64,000 nt of DNA from Gari tellinella (GCA_922989275.2 OV277870.1:40792356-40856355), one strand, 5' to 3'; counted from the first letter of the stretch, positions 33,100 to 44,414 are shown. The notes: generated by a model from the letters alone, not told the origin. Made by a program: numbers and translations.

Positions 33100-33786
33100 T
33101 TTTTGTTTTACAAATGGTTTTCAGAAGAGAATTTAAAAGCATATAAATCAAACAACCAAAGTCAATTCAATAAAAACCATATTACGCCGTTTGGGTTCGA
33201 ACAAGAGAACATTAGAATAAATAAGCAAACTTCATTAAAATGAGACGTACGTTGGGCCTGGGTGAGCTAAATGGGCTAACTGTTAACTTGTTTGCAAAAA
33301 CTATAGTTTACAAATTGTTTATTTAAGCAACTATGAAATCAAACATCAAAGTAAATACGATCAAGTGATATTTCTAAATTTCATTTTACGGCAAAAAGCA
33401 AAGTTTGATCAGAGTCTACAATGTTTACAAATTTCCTATATATAGTATTGGCCACAAATGGGTAAAGATATGAACGTTTTATTCAAACTGAACTGGAAAA
33501 TAAGTTTTTAGATATCTTTGATTGAGCTGTTTGTTCGCAAAGGACGTCGTTCATACCAGAGCACACACGTATTAGTTTTTTAAAAACTGTGCGTTACGCC
33601 TACGCAAGTACAATAATGTCTCTAGTAGTAGTAAATGGTAAACATAATTATATCATTTAAGCTCACTTTATTGAACTTGGAAAGTGTTATAAGCCAAAGC
33701 AACACTCAAATTAACGACATAAAGATAAAAGCCTTGTAACTTAACCTTGTATTCAACACAACTGGGTACGTATTAAAACAATAAAA
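33100..33786. other. no recognisable feature
   Basis: AT-rich, no ends or tails seen. Confidence 0.35.
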
Positions 33787-33988
33787 CAGTTAAATCTCTA
33801 TTACGAGAAAGCTAATAGATTGTATAAAAGAAATGTAAAAGCTTAAAGCAAAATGAGCAGAAAACGGAAAGCTCATTTCTGTATTACGATTACATTGTTT
33901 TAAGCAGTTACTTGGATTGAACACCAAATAATTAACCCTCTTAATACGTAGATAATATTTTAGTGGGCGTAATAGAAGGATTTAACTG
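33787..33988. mobile_element. family G MITE, diverged
   Basis: CAGTTAAATCTCTATTACGA start, GCGTAATAGAAGGATTTAACTG end-region; stem GCAGAAAACGGAAAGCTC / TTTCTGTATTACG with lost apex. Confidence 0.65.
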
Positions 33989-34060
33989 TTAACTCGTTTA
34001 TATGTATTTACATTGGTTTGGTTTTGGTTACCAACATCTTATTTGTTGTGATTACATTTC

Positions 34061-34312
34061 TTAACCCTTTCCCCTATAGAAGCGACTTTTAGCGTATTTA
34101 ATTTATTCCTCCGCTGATGAAAGTAGCTCCAGTTTATACCCTCATGAACAATAACCATTACAAATATTTTATATGGTCTAGCAGATTTTATCTTAAAGCA
34201 GGTTGAAAGTAAAGCAGAATGTGCCTTAGGGCACATTCTGCTTTACTTGCAACCTGCTTTAAGTGGTCACCTGTCTTCAAAACTAGAAACAGGCTATGAG
34301 GTAAAGGGTTAA
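34061..34312 (-). mobile_element. family F MITE, full length
   Basis: TTAACCCTTTCCCCTATAG to GGTAAAGGGTTAA with P2 at about 34193-34262 (GCAGAATGTGCC / GGCACATTCTGC). Confidence 0.9.
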
Positions 34313-34414
34313 GATCTGAAAACAAAACACATGTAATGTGAAACCAAAGTATAGTTCACAAGATGAATAATAAGATTGCACAGCCTTAAAAGCGTACATC
34401 AGACTATTTTAGTA

Positions 34415-34772
34415 CAGTGTTCCCTCTCTACAACGGCCCTCCCAACAACGACTCCCTCCTTACAACGACTCTTACCGCAGTTCCCCAAACAGGATAATTA
34501 TGTCTAACGCTTTTACTGTTGCAATGTCGGCTGCTTTAATTTGTCGTGTGCTGTTTTTCTCAAAGTGACATAATAGACATTTTGACAGAAAATAAATTAA
34601 CGACGAGTGACAAACAGCTTGTATCGAAATCAGACGCCGCGTTACGCGGCGTCTGATCTGGATTCAAGCTGTTTGCCAATGTAAGCCGATTTCCCTCCCT
34701 CTAACGACTCCCGCCGAACAACGCACACAATTGTTGTCTCCCATTGGATGTCGTTGTAGAGAGGGAACGCTG
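34415..34772 (+). mobile_element. family B MITE, full length
   Basis: CAGTGTTCCCTCTCTACAAC to GTAGAGAGGGAACGCTG, TA on both sides. TCTAACGCTTTTACTGTTGC plus the TGTCGGCTGC motif mark the embedded D/E-like segment. P1 perfect except CTTGTATCGAAATCAG at its left edge. Confidence 0.9.
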
Positions 34773-34789
34773 TATACCGTACTTGTTAT

Positions 34790-34868
34790 TTGAATGCAGG
34801 TTTGAAATATTCTGGAGCCTGGTCACACGAATTACATGATCAGGATACAAATTGCTTGACATTAGTAT
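34790..34868. repeat. P1 relic
   Basis: GAAATATTCTGGAGCCTGGT, TGATCAGGATACAAATTG, CTTGACATTAGTATC: P1 with its apex eroded. Confidence 0.4.
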
Positions 34869-34971
34869 CTAATCAAAACTGATCGCTGCTGTTAGTTTAT
34901 TCGGACATGATGAAAAGTACATATATGTCATTAAAACCTAACTTATTTTGAAATGGAACAGTAGATCGTTG

Positions 34972-35060
34972 TGACATTACACAAAGTAATTAAGAACATT
35001 CTTACAAAAGAAGATTTTTATGACATTGCACAAACTAATTATGAGCAGTCTTGAAAAACA
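34972..35060 (+). repeat. two-copy tandem repeat (~50 bp)
   Basis: GTGACATTACACAAAGTAAT and ATGACATTGCACAAACTAAT are followed by matching TAAGAACATTCTT / TATGAGCAGTCTT segments. Confidence 0.5.
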
Positions 35061-35690
35061 ACCCACAGACAATAATTGTTATGATTGTCGTAAACATTTG
35101 TTTTGGAGAATGCTATACACGCTATTTGTCTGCTAATTATAACTACATTGTCTCGTTTCTATAAATCAAAGACTGAAGGTCTTGGGAGTCGCCAATAATA
35201 TGTTTTTGCAATTCAGAAAACAACCGGATCCGAATTTAATAATTTGTTAAGGCAGATTGTCTCTTTAAAACGGAAAGTACAGTCAGGAACGTACATTATA
35301 TACGTTATAAGTTCCTGGTTCAGTAGAGAGCCTTTTCTGCTGTAGCTTCATTTTGCTGCAAATTTTCAGCTATTTTTCTTGCATCATTAAACTTTTAATT
35401 GAGATTTTTTGAAAACACACCCGAAATGTGCTGTATATAAATTGTTTGAAACGCTCCCTCAAGTGAGAAATTCGTACTGCCACCTAGATCTATACGTGTA
35501 TAAAACGATTCGGATTGCATGTCTGCTTCAAGAATTCTTGAATAGGATTTAACATGTGTTGTATAGTAAGTTCTATGTTCTGCCTTATTCTAATACGAAT
35601 ATCCGCAAAATGTAGCAATGTACGTTTTTACGCAATTCACGAGAAAGTTGCGATTGTTGTCGAGATGCGTGGAGCTGGTTTGTTTACCGT
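35061..35690. other. no recognisable feature
   Basis: Nothing recognised before the minisatellite. Confidence 0.3.
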
Positions 35691-35693
35691 TGA

Positions 35694-35776
35694 GACAACA
35701 ACAAATGCTGAGAACAACAACAACTGCTGAGAACAACAACAAATGCCGAGAACAGCAAAAAATGCTGAGATCTGAG
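35694..35776 (+). repeat. 19 bp minisatellite, about four units
   Basis: Units of the form ACAACAACAAATGCTGAGA, with AACTGCT, AATGCCG and CAGCAAAAAATGCT variants. Confidence 0.75.
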
Positions 35777-36129
35777 TTAGCGTTGCAAAGAATCGCGAAG
35801 CAAAGGCTTGGCGACTCAAAAATGAAATAATATAAACATGAAATGATAACGTTGACCTCACAACGAATGCAGCTTAACTATTCTTCCGAATATATAGGTT
35901 TAAAGAAACTGCAATGCATATGAAATGGTTATTTTTAAGCCATTGTCTTTTACTGTTACTCTGACCTCCAAACTGACACTGGGTTACTTTTTCACTTTGT
36001 CGATGAAAATAATATATTACAGCACTGTCATAAACGTGAAAAATATCGATACTGTAATCTTGAATTATTCTCTGAATGACATTTACATGAAACTGCAAAG
36101 AATACGCGACGAGCAGTTGATGCACATGT

Positions 36130-36445
36130 ACGACAAAACTTTGGTCCCGTTTCCCACCCATTTTTACGCCTATGGTTTATTCCTTCACTGGAGAAAATAC
36201 ATTCATGAACATATATCATCATAAATATTTTCTTTGTTCTAGCAGATGATAGCTTAAAGCAGGTTGAAAGTAAAGCAGAATGCGCCTTCAAGCGCATTCT
36301 GCTTTACTTTGAACCTGCTTTAAGTGGTCAGCTACCTTCCATATTAGAAACAAGCTATGGGTTAAAACCCCTCTAAACCGGAAACCCCTCTAAACCGGAT
36401 GTTTTTGTTGTCCCCACACATGTCCGGTTTAGAGGGGTTTCACTG
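36130..36445 (-). mobile_element. family K composite MITE, left end decayed
   Basis: Reverse copy. Right end GGTTTAGAGGGGTTTCACTG with TA after it. Internal F element with P2 at 36253-36322 and ACCCATTTTTACGCC. The outer left arm stops near AAACTTTGGTCCCG. The AACCCCTCTAAACCGG unit is duplicated at 36366-36397. Confidence 0.8.
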
Positions 36446-36473
36446 TACATACATTCAGTCGATGTTACAAAAC

Positions 36474-36648
36474 AGTTAACTCTTATCATGCTAACCGAGA
36501 CTTGGCTTACATTTTCAAACAGTTTGGATCTAGATAAGACACCACTCATTTTCAACCTTTCGTCAGTCTGAAATGCTTAAAACTAATTTTGATTTACTTC
36601 ACACACGATATATTTGAATCAGACGACAATCAGCATGATAAAGGTAAA
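36474..36648 (+). mobile_element. family C relic
   Basis: TTAACTCTTATCATGCT, TTTCAAACAGTTTGGATCTA with hairpin mostly deleted, AATCAGACGACAATC, CATGATAAAGGTAA. Confidence 0.5.
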
Positions 36649-36777
36649 TCCAGGTGTGTGTTTTTATCAGACAGGACCTATGTATCCATACAACAAGATC
36701 ATCACCATGGTAAACCCAGAAGTCGTACTAAAAGAATTCAGATTTTACTGTCTTAGGTGCGCATAAGTATATGTCGA

Positions 36778-36865
36778 CATGAATTATCAGAATTGTCCAA
36801 AAGTTGTACATTTCTACGTTTTAGTGCTTTGCGTTTAAACGGGAAAGAATAACAGATTCTCCACT
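36778..36865 (+). mobile_element. family A right-end fragment
   Basis: CATGAATTATCAGAATTGTC through TTAAACGGGAAAGAATAACA to GATTCTCCACTG and TA. Starts just after the normal hairpin position, so the break fell at the palindrome's flank. Confidence 0.8.
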
Positions 36866-36955
36866 GTACCGATATTTAACATTGTGTTGATCACGATTAA
36901 GCTTCGTTTTAGTAGGTTCTATGTTTCCCTGTGTCTGACTTAGATATAGAGTTCA

Positions 36956-37185
36956 GGGGCCCGTCTAATAAAATGTCATACGATAAAAAAGATAGTAAGT
37001 CAAAACGTTATTATACATATAATTTCTTATTGTTCAATTTAATCCTATCTTGTGACTACCCTTTTTAATACGATTTTAAAGAGATGTCACAGGACAGAAT
37101 GAGCTGGCAACATATATAATAATTGAGAATTTAGAAACTAACTTACCACAACATTTGTCGTACGTCGTTTCGTAAGACGGGTCCT
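36956..37185. mobile_element. family H hairpin element
   Basis: GGGGCCCGTCTAATAAAATG start and TCGTTTCGTAAGACGGGTCC end; TAATCCTATCTTGTGACTAC stem partly eroded. Confidence 0.7.
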
Positions 37186-37563
37186 GATTTTTAAGGTAAT
37201 TCAGCATATCATTTTGTTATGGTTTTCTACATTCACAACAAATATCATACAAAGTTCTTAAACTTAATTATATAAACAATTCATAACCTTTAATTTGGCC
37301 ATGTATTTTCTACAATTATTTTTAACACATTAAACCCTAGCGAAAAATATACTCGTTATTTACAAACAGTGTACATGTAAAAAGTGCAATTATCCTATTC
37401 TTACAGCAGATTATGATCAGAGGATTCGAGTAGTTACACTCTGATCAGGGTCTGCACTGTTTGTCAGTGTGCATTATGTTATTAACTTCCCTAAATAGTC
37501 ATAAATTGGCAAGGCTTAATCAAAAACTGGAATTGTCTTTTTCAAGTCTGAGCGTGAATGAGT
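37186..37563. other. mostly unassigned; P1 right-arm scrap
   Basis: GATCAGAGGATTCGAG ... CTCTGATCAGGGTCTGCACTG near 37410-37462 resembles an eroded P1. Confidence 0.35.
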
Positions 37564-37581
37564 TTAACCCTATACCTTAGG

Positions 37582-37606
37582 AACAGAACAGAACAGAAAT
37601 TTTATT
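37582..37606 (-). terminator. LINE polyadenylation signal and microsatellite tail
   Basis: Minus strand reads AATAAAATTTCTGTTCTGTT then CTGTTC. AATAAA plus pentamer tail at the element's extreme 3' end. Confidence 0.7.
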
Positions 37607-37705
37607 CACAACTTGTACAGTGTACCTCGTTGTATACAAATGAAATACATAATAAATCAAATCACAATGACGTGTTTATAAGAAACATACATACACAATT
37701 CTGTA

Positions 37706-40700
37706 CTATATGGTATCTTGTACACTATTTATCAAAGTATTACGGAAGATGACAGCTTCCTTTACATATTTAGCCAAATTGAAAAGTAATAGTTTATTGC
37801 TGGTTTGTAATAATTCTACAAATTTTAACATACTTGGACGCACGTAGTAATATTTTTTAATGTACATGTTTCTAATATCTTCATATTTGTAACAAATTAG
37901 AACGAAATGATACTCATCTTCAATATCTACAGTATTACATACTAAACATGTGCGTTGATTTCATTCTAATCTTTTCGGCCCGTAACGTCCAGTATGGATT
38001 CTTAGGTTATGAGCAGATAATCTTAATCTTGTTAAATAACATTAGTAAGAAAAACTCATTTGAAAGTAACATAAAAGTCCATGACTTTATTACTGTGTGT
38101 ATCAGCAACCCAATTTTGCATATAACAATCTGTTAATCTACGTTTAAAAACTACATGAAAATCTTTTAAGCTTAACAAACTCAGTGATTCCCAAACATGT
38201 CCAAATCCATATTCATAAAGTATTTTTTTAACGTTGGATACCCAATTTACAAGACCTACATCAGCATCTTCTCTTGCACTTCTATATACTGTGTATAATA
38301 AAACATTATCTGTTGTTACTAGTTTACACCAATACCTAATTATCCTGACAAAACGTTGAACATACATAGGGTATCTACATAATTCTCCATATACGCCAAC
38401 ATTACAAGAATTCTTTCTTACTCCTAAATTAGTCTTTAAAATCTTTAAATGAACCCTTTCTACTTCTTTAGATTTAGTTAACCCCCATATGTCACACGCA
38501 TAACTTAATGTAGAACCAACAAAGGCGTCAAACTACTGGCAAGCCACTTTCGAACTTAATCTAAATTTTCGACAATTAGAATTTAATACATTTAATGCTT
38601 TCAAACCTTTCCCGACTAGGTGTTCTTGATTTAGAGTAAAGTTACCCGTATAATTAAAAATGACACCAAGATAGTTAAAATCATTTACAACTTCAACTTG
38701 CTGTCCATTATATGTCCAATATTCATTCATTTTTACTCTATCCCTTTTTCGAAAGACCATACACTTTAATCCCCATTTCGTACAGTAGGAAAATAACAAA
38801 TCTAAACTATTATGTAGATCTGCCGGTGAGTTTCCAAGAATCACCATATCATCAGCAAATAGCAATAAAATTAAAACAATGTCACCAAAATCAAGTCCAG
38901 AATTAACACCGCTCTAAGTCTTCTATAAAAAGAGAATACAATATCGATGAAATTGTCTCCCCTTGTCGTAAACCTACTGAATACTTGAAAAAGTCCGAAT
39001 ACGAATTGCAGTGTTTTACGCATGATTTTATTTTATGGTACATATCCCTTATAATCCTTAACATTTTACCTTGAATTCCACAATTAAACAATTTCAGCCA
39101 AAGAGAATTCCTATCGACACTGTCGAATGCTTTGTTCATGTCAACAAAGGCACAATAAAGCCTTTCGTTATTATTTAAATACTTTTGAACAATGGATAAC
39201 AACACAAACAAAGCATCGACAGTCGAACGGCCCTCTCTAAAACCAAACTGAGCGTCCGAAATAACGGTATTTGTTTCGCTAAATGTAACAATCATTTTAT
39301 TCAAAATGGAGGTAAATAGTTTAGATAGACAACTGACAAGTGTTATACCTCTATAGTTATTGACATCATCGTATTTCCCTTTTTTCTCCGGAAAAAAGCC
39401 CGAGTCTAGAATTGTATTAAATATATCACAAATATGTTCAGATAAAATATCGCTACTTTCTAAAAAGTATTCATTTAACAAATTATCACCCGCGCATGAC
39501 TTTGCTTTCTTTAAGTTACAAATAGCATCTTTAACTTCAGAAACAGTAATTGGTAAATCTAACTCATAAAAGCTATCTGTATCGTTAAAATTGTGAGAAG
39601 AACAAAACGCACTTGATTCTACATTGTTAGCTTTTACAAACTCATTTTCCGTATTTGCAAAATAATCCCGAAAATGTTGTAAAGAAATATTATTGTTGGT
39701 TTTCTTTCCTTTCTTTTTAAAATATTTCCAAAATTCCTTTGGCCTGCATCTCCTCAAATTTTCTAACTCTTTTTGCTTATTATTCAAATAGGTATTTTTC
39801 TTCTTTTTAATAAGTAATTTATAAAGACTCTTTTGTTCACACAACAGTTTTCTATTTTCAACATTTTTACATCTATTAAAAACATATAAGGCATTTTTAT
39901 ACTCTATTTTAGCCTGTTTACAATCATCATCAAACCACACTGGTGCTTTATAAGGGGAATCAGTAAAACCTGGGTTTTCGTACACAACACGTGACTTACA
40001 AAACAATGGATCAGCAGTCTCCCTTATCAATCTCGTGAAATTATTAATCATCTCATTAACAGAATGGCGACTATCTGGTTGAACATTATCAACTACTTGA
40101 TTAAAACAATCTAATTTTCCTATTAAATGACTTCGATACTGATCCCTATATAAATCATTCCATGTACATGAGATATATGTTTCCTCGGTTTGCATTGACT
40201 GTCGTACATATCCTTTCAAAACAAATGTAAGGGGAGCGTGGTCTGACCACACATTGAAATCTCTAACGGTAAAGTCACTGACATGACAAAAATAATCTAT
40301 CACGCTTGCCCCGTGCATATTGCAAAAAGTATACTCTTCGACAATACAATCAGAACCAAGTCTGCCATTTACTATTCTTACACCTCTAGATTTACATAAA
40401 TCGATCAACCTGCGACCGTGAGAATTACAATGTTTATCAACAGAGGCCCGGGGCAAGGGTGTATCGGGAACATAGTCAGATTCATCTGTAAATGAATTTT
40501 CCTTATCACATACAATAAAATCATGTTTAAGGCCAACCCGCCCATTAAAGTCACCCATTATTATTAAAGAACCAATATCTTCATATTCACATACATTGTA
40601 TATCGTCCTGTAATATCTGAAAAAGGTCTACATTATGTACATTATATGCAGGTGAACCCTCACACCATATATAAACACAGAATAAATAAATATCTTGATC

Positions 40701-41021
40701 AAGATTAAAATATGTTTTACTCAGCTTCAGCCAAACAATTGTGTCGAAATGATTCTGTATTATTTCAACACCACTTTTAACTGAATCTTTAAGATAAATA
40801 GCAATGCCACCACTTTGCCTCTTTGCATTCCTATTTCTAAATTTTCTAAATAAATTTATGCACGTATAGCCATTTAAATCTAAATTACTGTATTTGCTTG
40901 CCCAAGTTTCATACAGACAGATAATATCATTTTGCATCAAAAGATTAACAAAGTCATCACCTTCTTTTTTCTCATCAGTACAGTTCCATGATGTTATTCG
41001 TAGTCCATCTTCCTCGTATCC
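37706..41021 (-). pseudogene. LINE ORF2: endonuclease and reverse transcriptase, disrupted
   Basis: Frames read together give an APE-like endonuclease: ITSWNC (41000), CLYETWA, GDFNGRVG (about 40550) and WSDHAPL (about 40230). Then a linker and the RT: NNYRGITLVSCLSKLF (about 39345), QFGFREGRSTVDALF, AFVDMNKAFDSVDR (about 39130), GLRQGETISSILYSLF, LLFADDMVI (about 38855, the FADD catalytic box). The C-terminal region has YVQRFVRIIRYWCK and CLVCN-EDEYHF-C, ending TAG at 37706-37708. Breaks: frameshifts near 40590, 38910 and 38055; stop in place of Leu after KVACQ (38534); stop near 37966; in-frame losses between GFFP and KKGK (about 39390, removing RT block 1 residues) and after KWGLK (about 38770). 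Not functional. Confidence 0.85.
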
Positions 41022-42050
41022 TCAACCCCTGTCACTAACGATTCTGCCATTAATATAGAGTTCATCGTAAGAGATCCAAGCACGCTGACCATCTTGAATT
41101 GCTGCTTTCATTTTCGGCAAAAGTTGCTTCCTCTTCTCAACCACTTTTCTAGGGAACTGTTCGTTAATGAAAAGTCGTGTTCCTTTCAGTTTATTCCGCA
41201 GTTTGCGTACAACTTCGAAATCTTTAAACAAGGTGAATTTTGCCACTATCTGTCTGCCTCTTCCGTCTATACGCGATCCAATTCTATGCACTCGTTCAAA
41301 TGCGATTTGATCCACTAGGTCTTGTGCCATTTCTAATTTTTCATGCATAAACGTTTTCAGTATTCGCTCGGTCTGCTCCGGTACCTCATTCTGGGCCTCA
41401 TCTATACCTGCAAAAAGTAGGTTATTCCGCATGGACTGCGACTGCAAGTATACTAAGTCATCCCCAACTGTATCCCGCTGCTTTTCCAAATATGACACTC
41501 TATCATTTGTCAATCCAATACTAAGGCTAACACTATCATGCTTGTCTTCCAATTCCGTCACTCTATCCTCTACGTTCTTCTTAGTCTCATGAATACATGT
41601 CCACAGCTTTTTCATGTCACCCTCTATACTGCTTACTTTTTTCTCAAGCCCCTCAAGTGTCTCTAGGCGTGTATTTATTTTAGTGTTCATCTGTACCAGA
41701 TATGACATTACATCGGCATTTGTGGGCCCAATATTAGGTGTGTTTGTACTCGAACCCTGCTGTGTACATTGCCCGCCATTTTGTTCTCTTTCCCCATCAA
41801 CTTGTGACCCAAACACAGAATTGTAACTCATATTTAAAGTATCAGCCGCTGTAGTCAGATTTTCATTATACAATACTTCATTCGAAAGTTTTAATAATTC
41901 ACTAACGTCAACTGTTTCATTACTCACTGAGCTGGTACTGCCATTGTCCGTAACCGAGGACGCCGAGCCTCCACCATATTTAGCCACCTTTTGGCTATCC
42001 GCACCTGACTCACTGCTCTTTTTCCGTTTATTAGTCCTTCTCCTGACCAT
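41022..42050 (-). CDS. LINE ORF1 protein (L1-type RNA-binding chaperone)
   Basis: 342 residues, intact. N terminus is basic and Ser/Thr-rich (RRRTNKRKK at 3-11). A coiled coil runs from about residue 115 to 200 (LETLEGLEKKVSSIEG, VEDRVTELEDK, RVSYLEKQ). The following MRNNLLFAGI strand near 207 opens an RRM-like domain; FERVHRIG, RQIVAKF, LKGTRLFINEQFP and RKQLLPKMK mark the C-terminal domain typical of L1-type ORF1 (Transposase_22-like). In L1 such proteins trimerise through the coiled coil and bind the element's RNA. The ATG at 42050 is the first in frame and sits 156 bp from the element's 5' edge. The stop is TGA at 41022-41024, with the ORF2 frame continuing directly after it. No host gene neighbours. 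Confidence 0.85.
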   Translation of the reverse strand: MVRRRTNKRKKSSESGADSQKVAKYGGGSASSVTDNGSTSSVSNETVDVSELLKLSNEVLYNENLTTAADTLNMSYNSVFGSQVDGEREQNGGQCTQQGSSTNTPNIGPTNADVMSYLVQMNTKINTRLETLEGLEKKVSSIEGDMKKLWTCIHETKKNVEDRVTELEDKHDSVSLSIGLTNDRVSYLEKQRDTVGDDLVYLQSQSMRNNLLFAGIDEAQNEVPEQTERILKTFMHEKLEMAQDLVDQIAFERVHRIGSRIDGRGRQIVAKFTLFKDFEVVRKLRNKLKGTRLFINEQFPRKVVEKRKQLLPKMKAAIQDGQRAWISYDELYINGRIVSDRG

Positions 42051-42692
42051 TTATATCCTTGAGCACTATAATATCACAGGACATACCTTCACAGTTAACT
42101 TGAGTTCTAATTTTGTCCAAAAATGCACATAATAACAGAACAAATGCAACTTTTATTTCTCCGATTTAAAACTAACTTGTTATCAAAACACGTCACGTGA
42201 CCCTAGCTTAGGGCATTCAGTTCATTCCTCCATTGAAAACATAGTTCAAATTTATACATTCATGGGCATGTAACAAACCAAATATTTTGTATATCCTAGC
42301 AGATAGTAGCTATAAGCAGGCTGAAAGTATATGAAAATACGCCTTACGGGCGCATTCTGCTTTACTTTCAATATACGTTATGTGATATCTTGTCCACAAA
42401 ACGAGAAACAGGCTATAAGGTAAAGGTTAAACTGATGAATAAGACTATAAAACGCTGGTTTCTCGACATGTCTATGTCATATCACCCCTGATATGGCAGA
42501 GGAATAATTCATCAGCTGGACATGTGTAACATTTGATTTATTAGTGTACAAGTCATGCAATATTCTGGCGTATTGTGATGCAGATTAGCGCTGTCAGCTG
42601 TATTTGATATTTGCCTTCGTCATTTGTCTTTAGCACGTTATGTCACTATCGTAGGCAAAGCTGTGCCACGTGGAACAATAATCAGAGTGGAT

Positions 42693-42909
42693 TTAACCCC
42701 TTCACTGTCGTGACGTCATCAATTTTAAACAATTGTCGACTGCTTTTATTTCTAATATTTAATTTTTAGGTATTTTGATTTAAGATATATTGAAATGAGT
42801 GTCAAACATTTTGGATCCTGACCAGACGCCGCGTTACGCGGCGTCTCATCAGGATTCAAACTGTTTGCAAATAACTACTGCACTCCGGGTAAGGCAGTGA
42901 AGGGGTTAA
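42693..42909 (+). mobile_element. family D MITE, best-preserved copy
   Basis: TTAACCCCTTCACTGTCGTG to GGCAGTGAAGGGGTTAA. P1 at about 42804-42868 with GGATCCTGACCAGACGCC arms and GCGTTACGCG apex; GAGTGTCAAACA precedes it. Confidence 0.9.
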
Positions 42910-42924
42910 CTGCATCTTTCTATG

Positions 42925-43162
42925 ATAACCTACCTGCAATGACATCATCAATTTTAAACAATTGTCGTCTACTTTTATTTCTCAAATTTAAAATTTGGGT
43001 GTTTTGACTTTGAAAACATCAAACTGAGTGTCAAACAGTTTCGTTCCTGATCAGACGTCGCATTACGCGGCGTCTGATCAGATTCCAAACTGTTTGCAAA
43101 TAACCGTTGCAACCACTTTAACTTGAACACTATTATACTCCGGTACAGCAGTGAAGGGATAA
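42925..43162 (+). mobile_element. family D MITE, second tandem-like copy
   Basis: TAACCTACCTGCAATGACAT start and GCAGTGAAGGGATAA end; P1 intact but for CGTTCCTGATCAGACGTCGC. Only 15 bp from the preceding D, same orientation, with the same AATTTTAAACAATTGTCG phrase: probably a tandem duplication or insertion beside an existing copy. Confidence 0.8.
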
Positions 43163-43277
43163 TAATTAATATAAACGGATTGATCTATATCGTTTACAAG
43201 GATTCGTGTGTTAGTTTTTACTCTATTTAACTGGACACATATCCATGTAGTAATTATTTACATCCTGCAATTCAGTA

Positions 43278-43504
43278 GGGGCCGTCTTACGAAACGTCGT
43301 ACGACAAAAAATGTCGTAAGTCAAATTCTAAACTTCTAAACTCTTACTTATTTCTCCATCAAATCCTGAATCGTTATTGTTTTAAAATGACGATTCCAAA
43401 TACATGTCACAAGACATGGTTAGATGGAGAAATCAGAAATTAGATGTATTTTAAAGTTTTGACTTACGACCATTTTAGTCGTACGACGTTTCGTAAGACG
43501 GGCA
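43278..43504. mobile_element. family H hairpin element
   Basis: GGCCGTCTTACGAAACGTCG start and CGACGTTTCGTAAGACGGGC end form a perfect 19 bp outer stem. Inner GACATGGTTAGATGGAGAAA arm retained; its partner partly deleted. Confidence 0.8.
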
Positions 43505-43874
43505 CAGGAAGCTTAGTTCTGACAAGCTGTTTTGTACGTTAGGAAATACTCCAATTTGATTCAGATTGTGTTATTGCTTTGATATGAGGCCTGACAACAT
43601 CGATTCAAATGTAAAATACTATCCTTTTAGGTATTCATAGAATGCATAATGCTAAGCCTTCAATGCATATTATTACACTTTACGATGCGTTCATTGTCAA
43701 CTTCTCCAAGCTTCTAACACTGCTTATGAGAATCTAGCATTATCCGGTACTATGCCTTCGTAATCAACAAGTATTTTATTCGAGTGAAAAACAGTTTGGA
43801 TACCAGTCGGACGTCAGTTGAATGAAAACTTATGACACAAATTACCTAAGTTGAGCTTAACATTACTAGGATTA

Positions 43875-44120
43875 CAGTGGAGAATGTGTTATTCTTTCCC
43901 ATTAAACGCGTTTACTCTAAAACTATTATTTGCAGTGCAAACAGTTTGGAGCCAGATCAGACGCCGGGTAACCCGGCGTCTGATCAGGCTTCAAACTATC
44001 TGCCACCAAGATAAACATGAATTATCAGAGTTGTCCAAATGTTGTACTTTTCTACGTTTTAGTGCTTTGCGTTTGCGTACGTTTGCGTTTAAACGGGAAA
44101 GAATAGCAGATTCTCCACTG
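43875..44120 (+). mobile_element. family A MITE
   Basis: Full 246 bp, TA on both sides. Right P1 arm ends CTTCAAACTATCTG (two changes). Confidence 0.9.
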
Positions 44121-44269
44121 TAAGTGCTTTTAAACCATTGTTTCTTCAAATGTCAGTAAGAAGTCGAGCTTCGAGCTACTAGTAATTGATTCGAACTTAC
44201 TCAAAACTACTATTTACCATTAAATCATTGGTATGTCCGACGAAAACGAGTTCTAATTTTCAAACTGTA

Positions 44270-44414
44270 TTAACCCTTTATTGAATTACTCCAAGTACAA
44301 AAGTTATTTGCAAATACATGTTTTTTGGATCCAAACAGTATGACATTCTTTTAAATATTTCTAAAGCAAAATACCTGAAATTTAAATTTAGAAAGAAAAG
44401 CAGACGATGCCTGT
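44270..44414 (+). mobile_element. family C relic, hairpin deleted
   Basis: TTAACCCTTTATTGAATTAC, TTTTTTGGATCCAAACAGTA (left arm and apex gone), GACATTCTTTTAAAT, GCAGACGATGCCTGT, ending at TTAA shared with the next element. Confidence 0.6.

Larger units (their letters stand above)
37582..42206 (-). mobile_element. non-LTR retrotransposon, near full-length, L1/Tx1-like
   Basis: Minus-strand element of about 4.6 kb. In transcription order: short 5' UTR (42206-42051), ORF1 (342 codons), APE endonuclease and reverse transcriptase ORF2 with a C-terminal CxxC-H-C motif, 3' UTR, AATAAA (complement at 37601-37606) and a (TTCTG)n tail. CTTAGG occurs at both edges (37576-37581 and 42207-42212), a candidate 6 bp target duplication. 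It lies inside a family F element. Clade assignment is by overall layout only. Confidence 0.85.
37564..42430 (-). mobile_element. family F MITE split by a LINE
   Basis: TTAACCCTATACC at 37564-37576, then the LINE, then CATTCAGTTCATTCCTCC onward (42213) to GGTAAAGGTTAA (42430). P2 hairpin at about 42305-42373 is degraded on its left arm. Confidence 0.75.

Noticed and set aside
35618..35830. Gln/Asn-rich 70-codon frame
   Set aside because: Produced by the 19 bp ACAACAACA minisatellite; no continuation on either side.
36028..36297. Overlapping 89-99 codon frames around 35.9-36.3 kb on both strands
   Set aside because: They cover the K/F element and its palindrome; no conserved motif.
38712..41826. 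Plus-strand frames of 60-75 codons across 38.7-42.1 kb
   Set aside because: Antisense shadows of the LINE ORFs.
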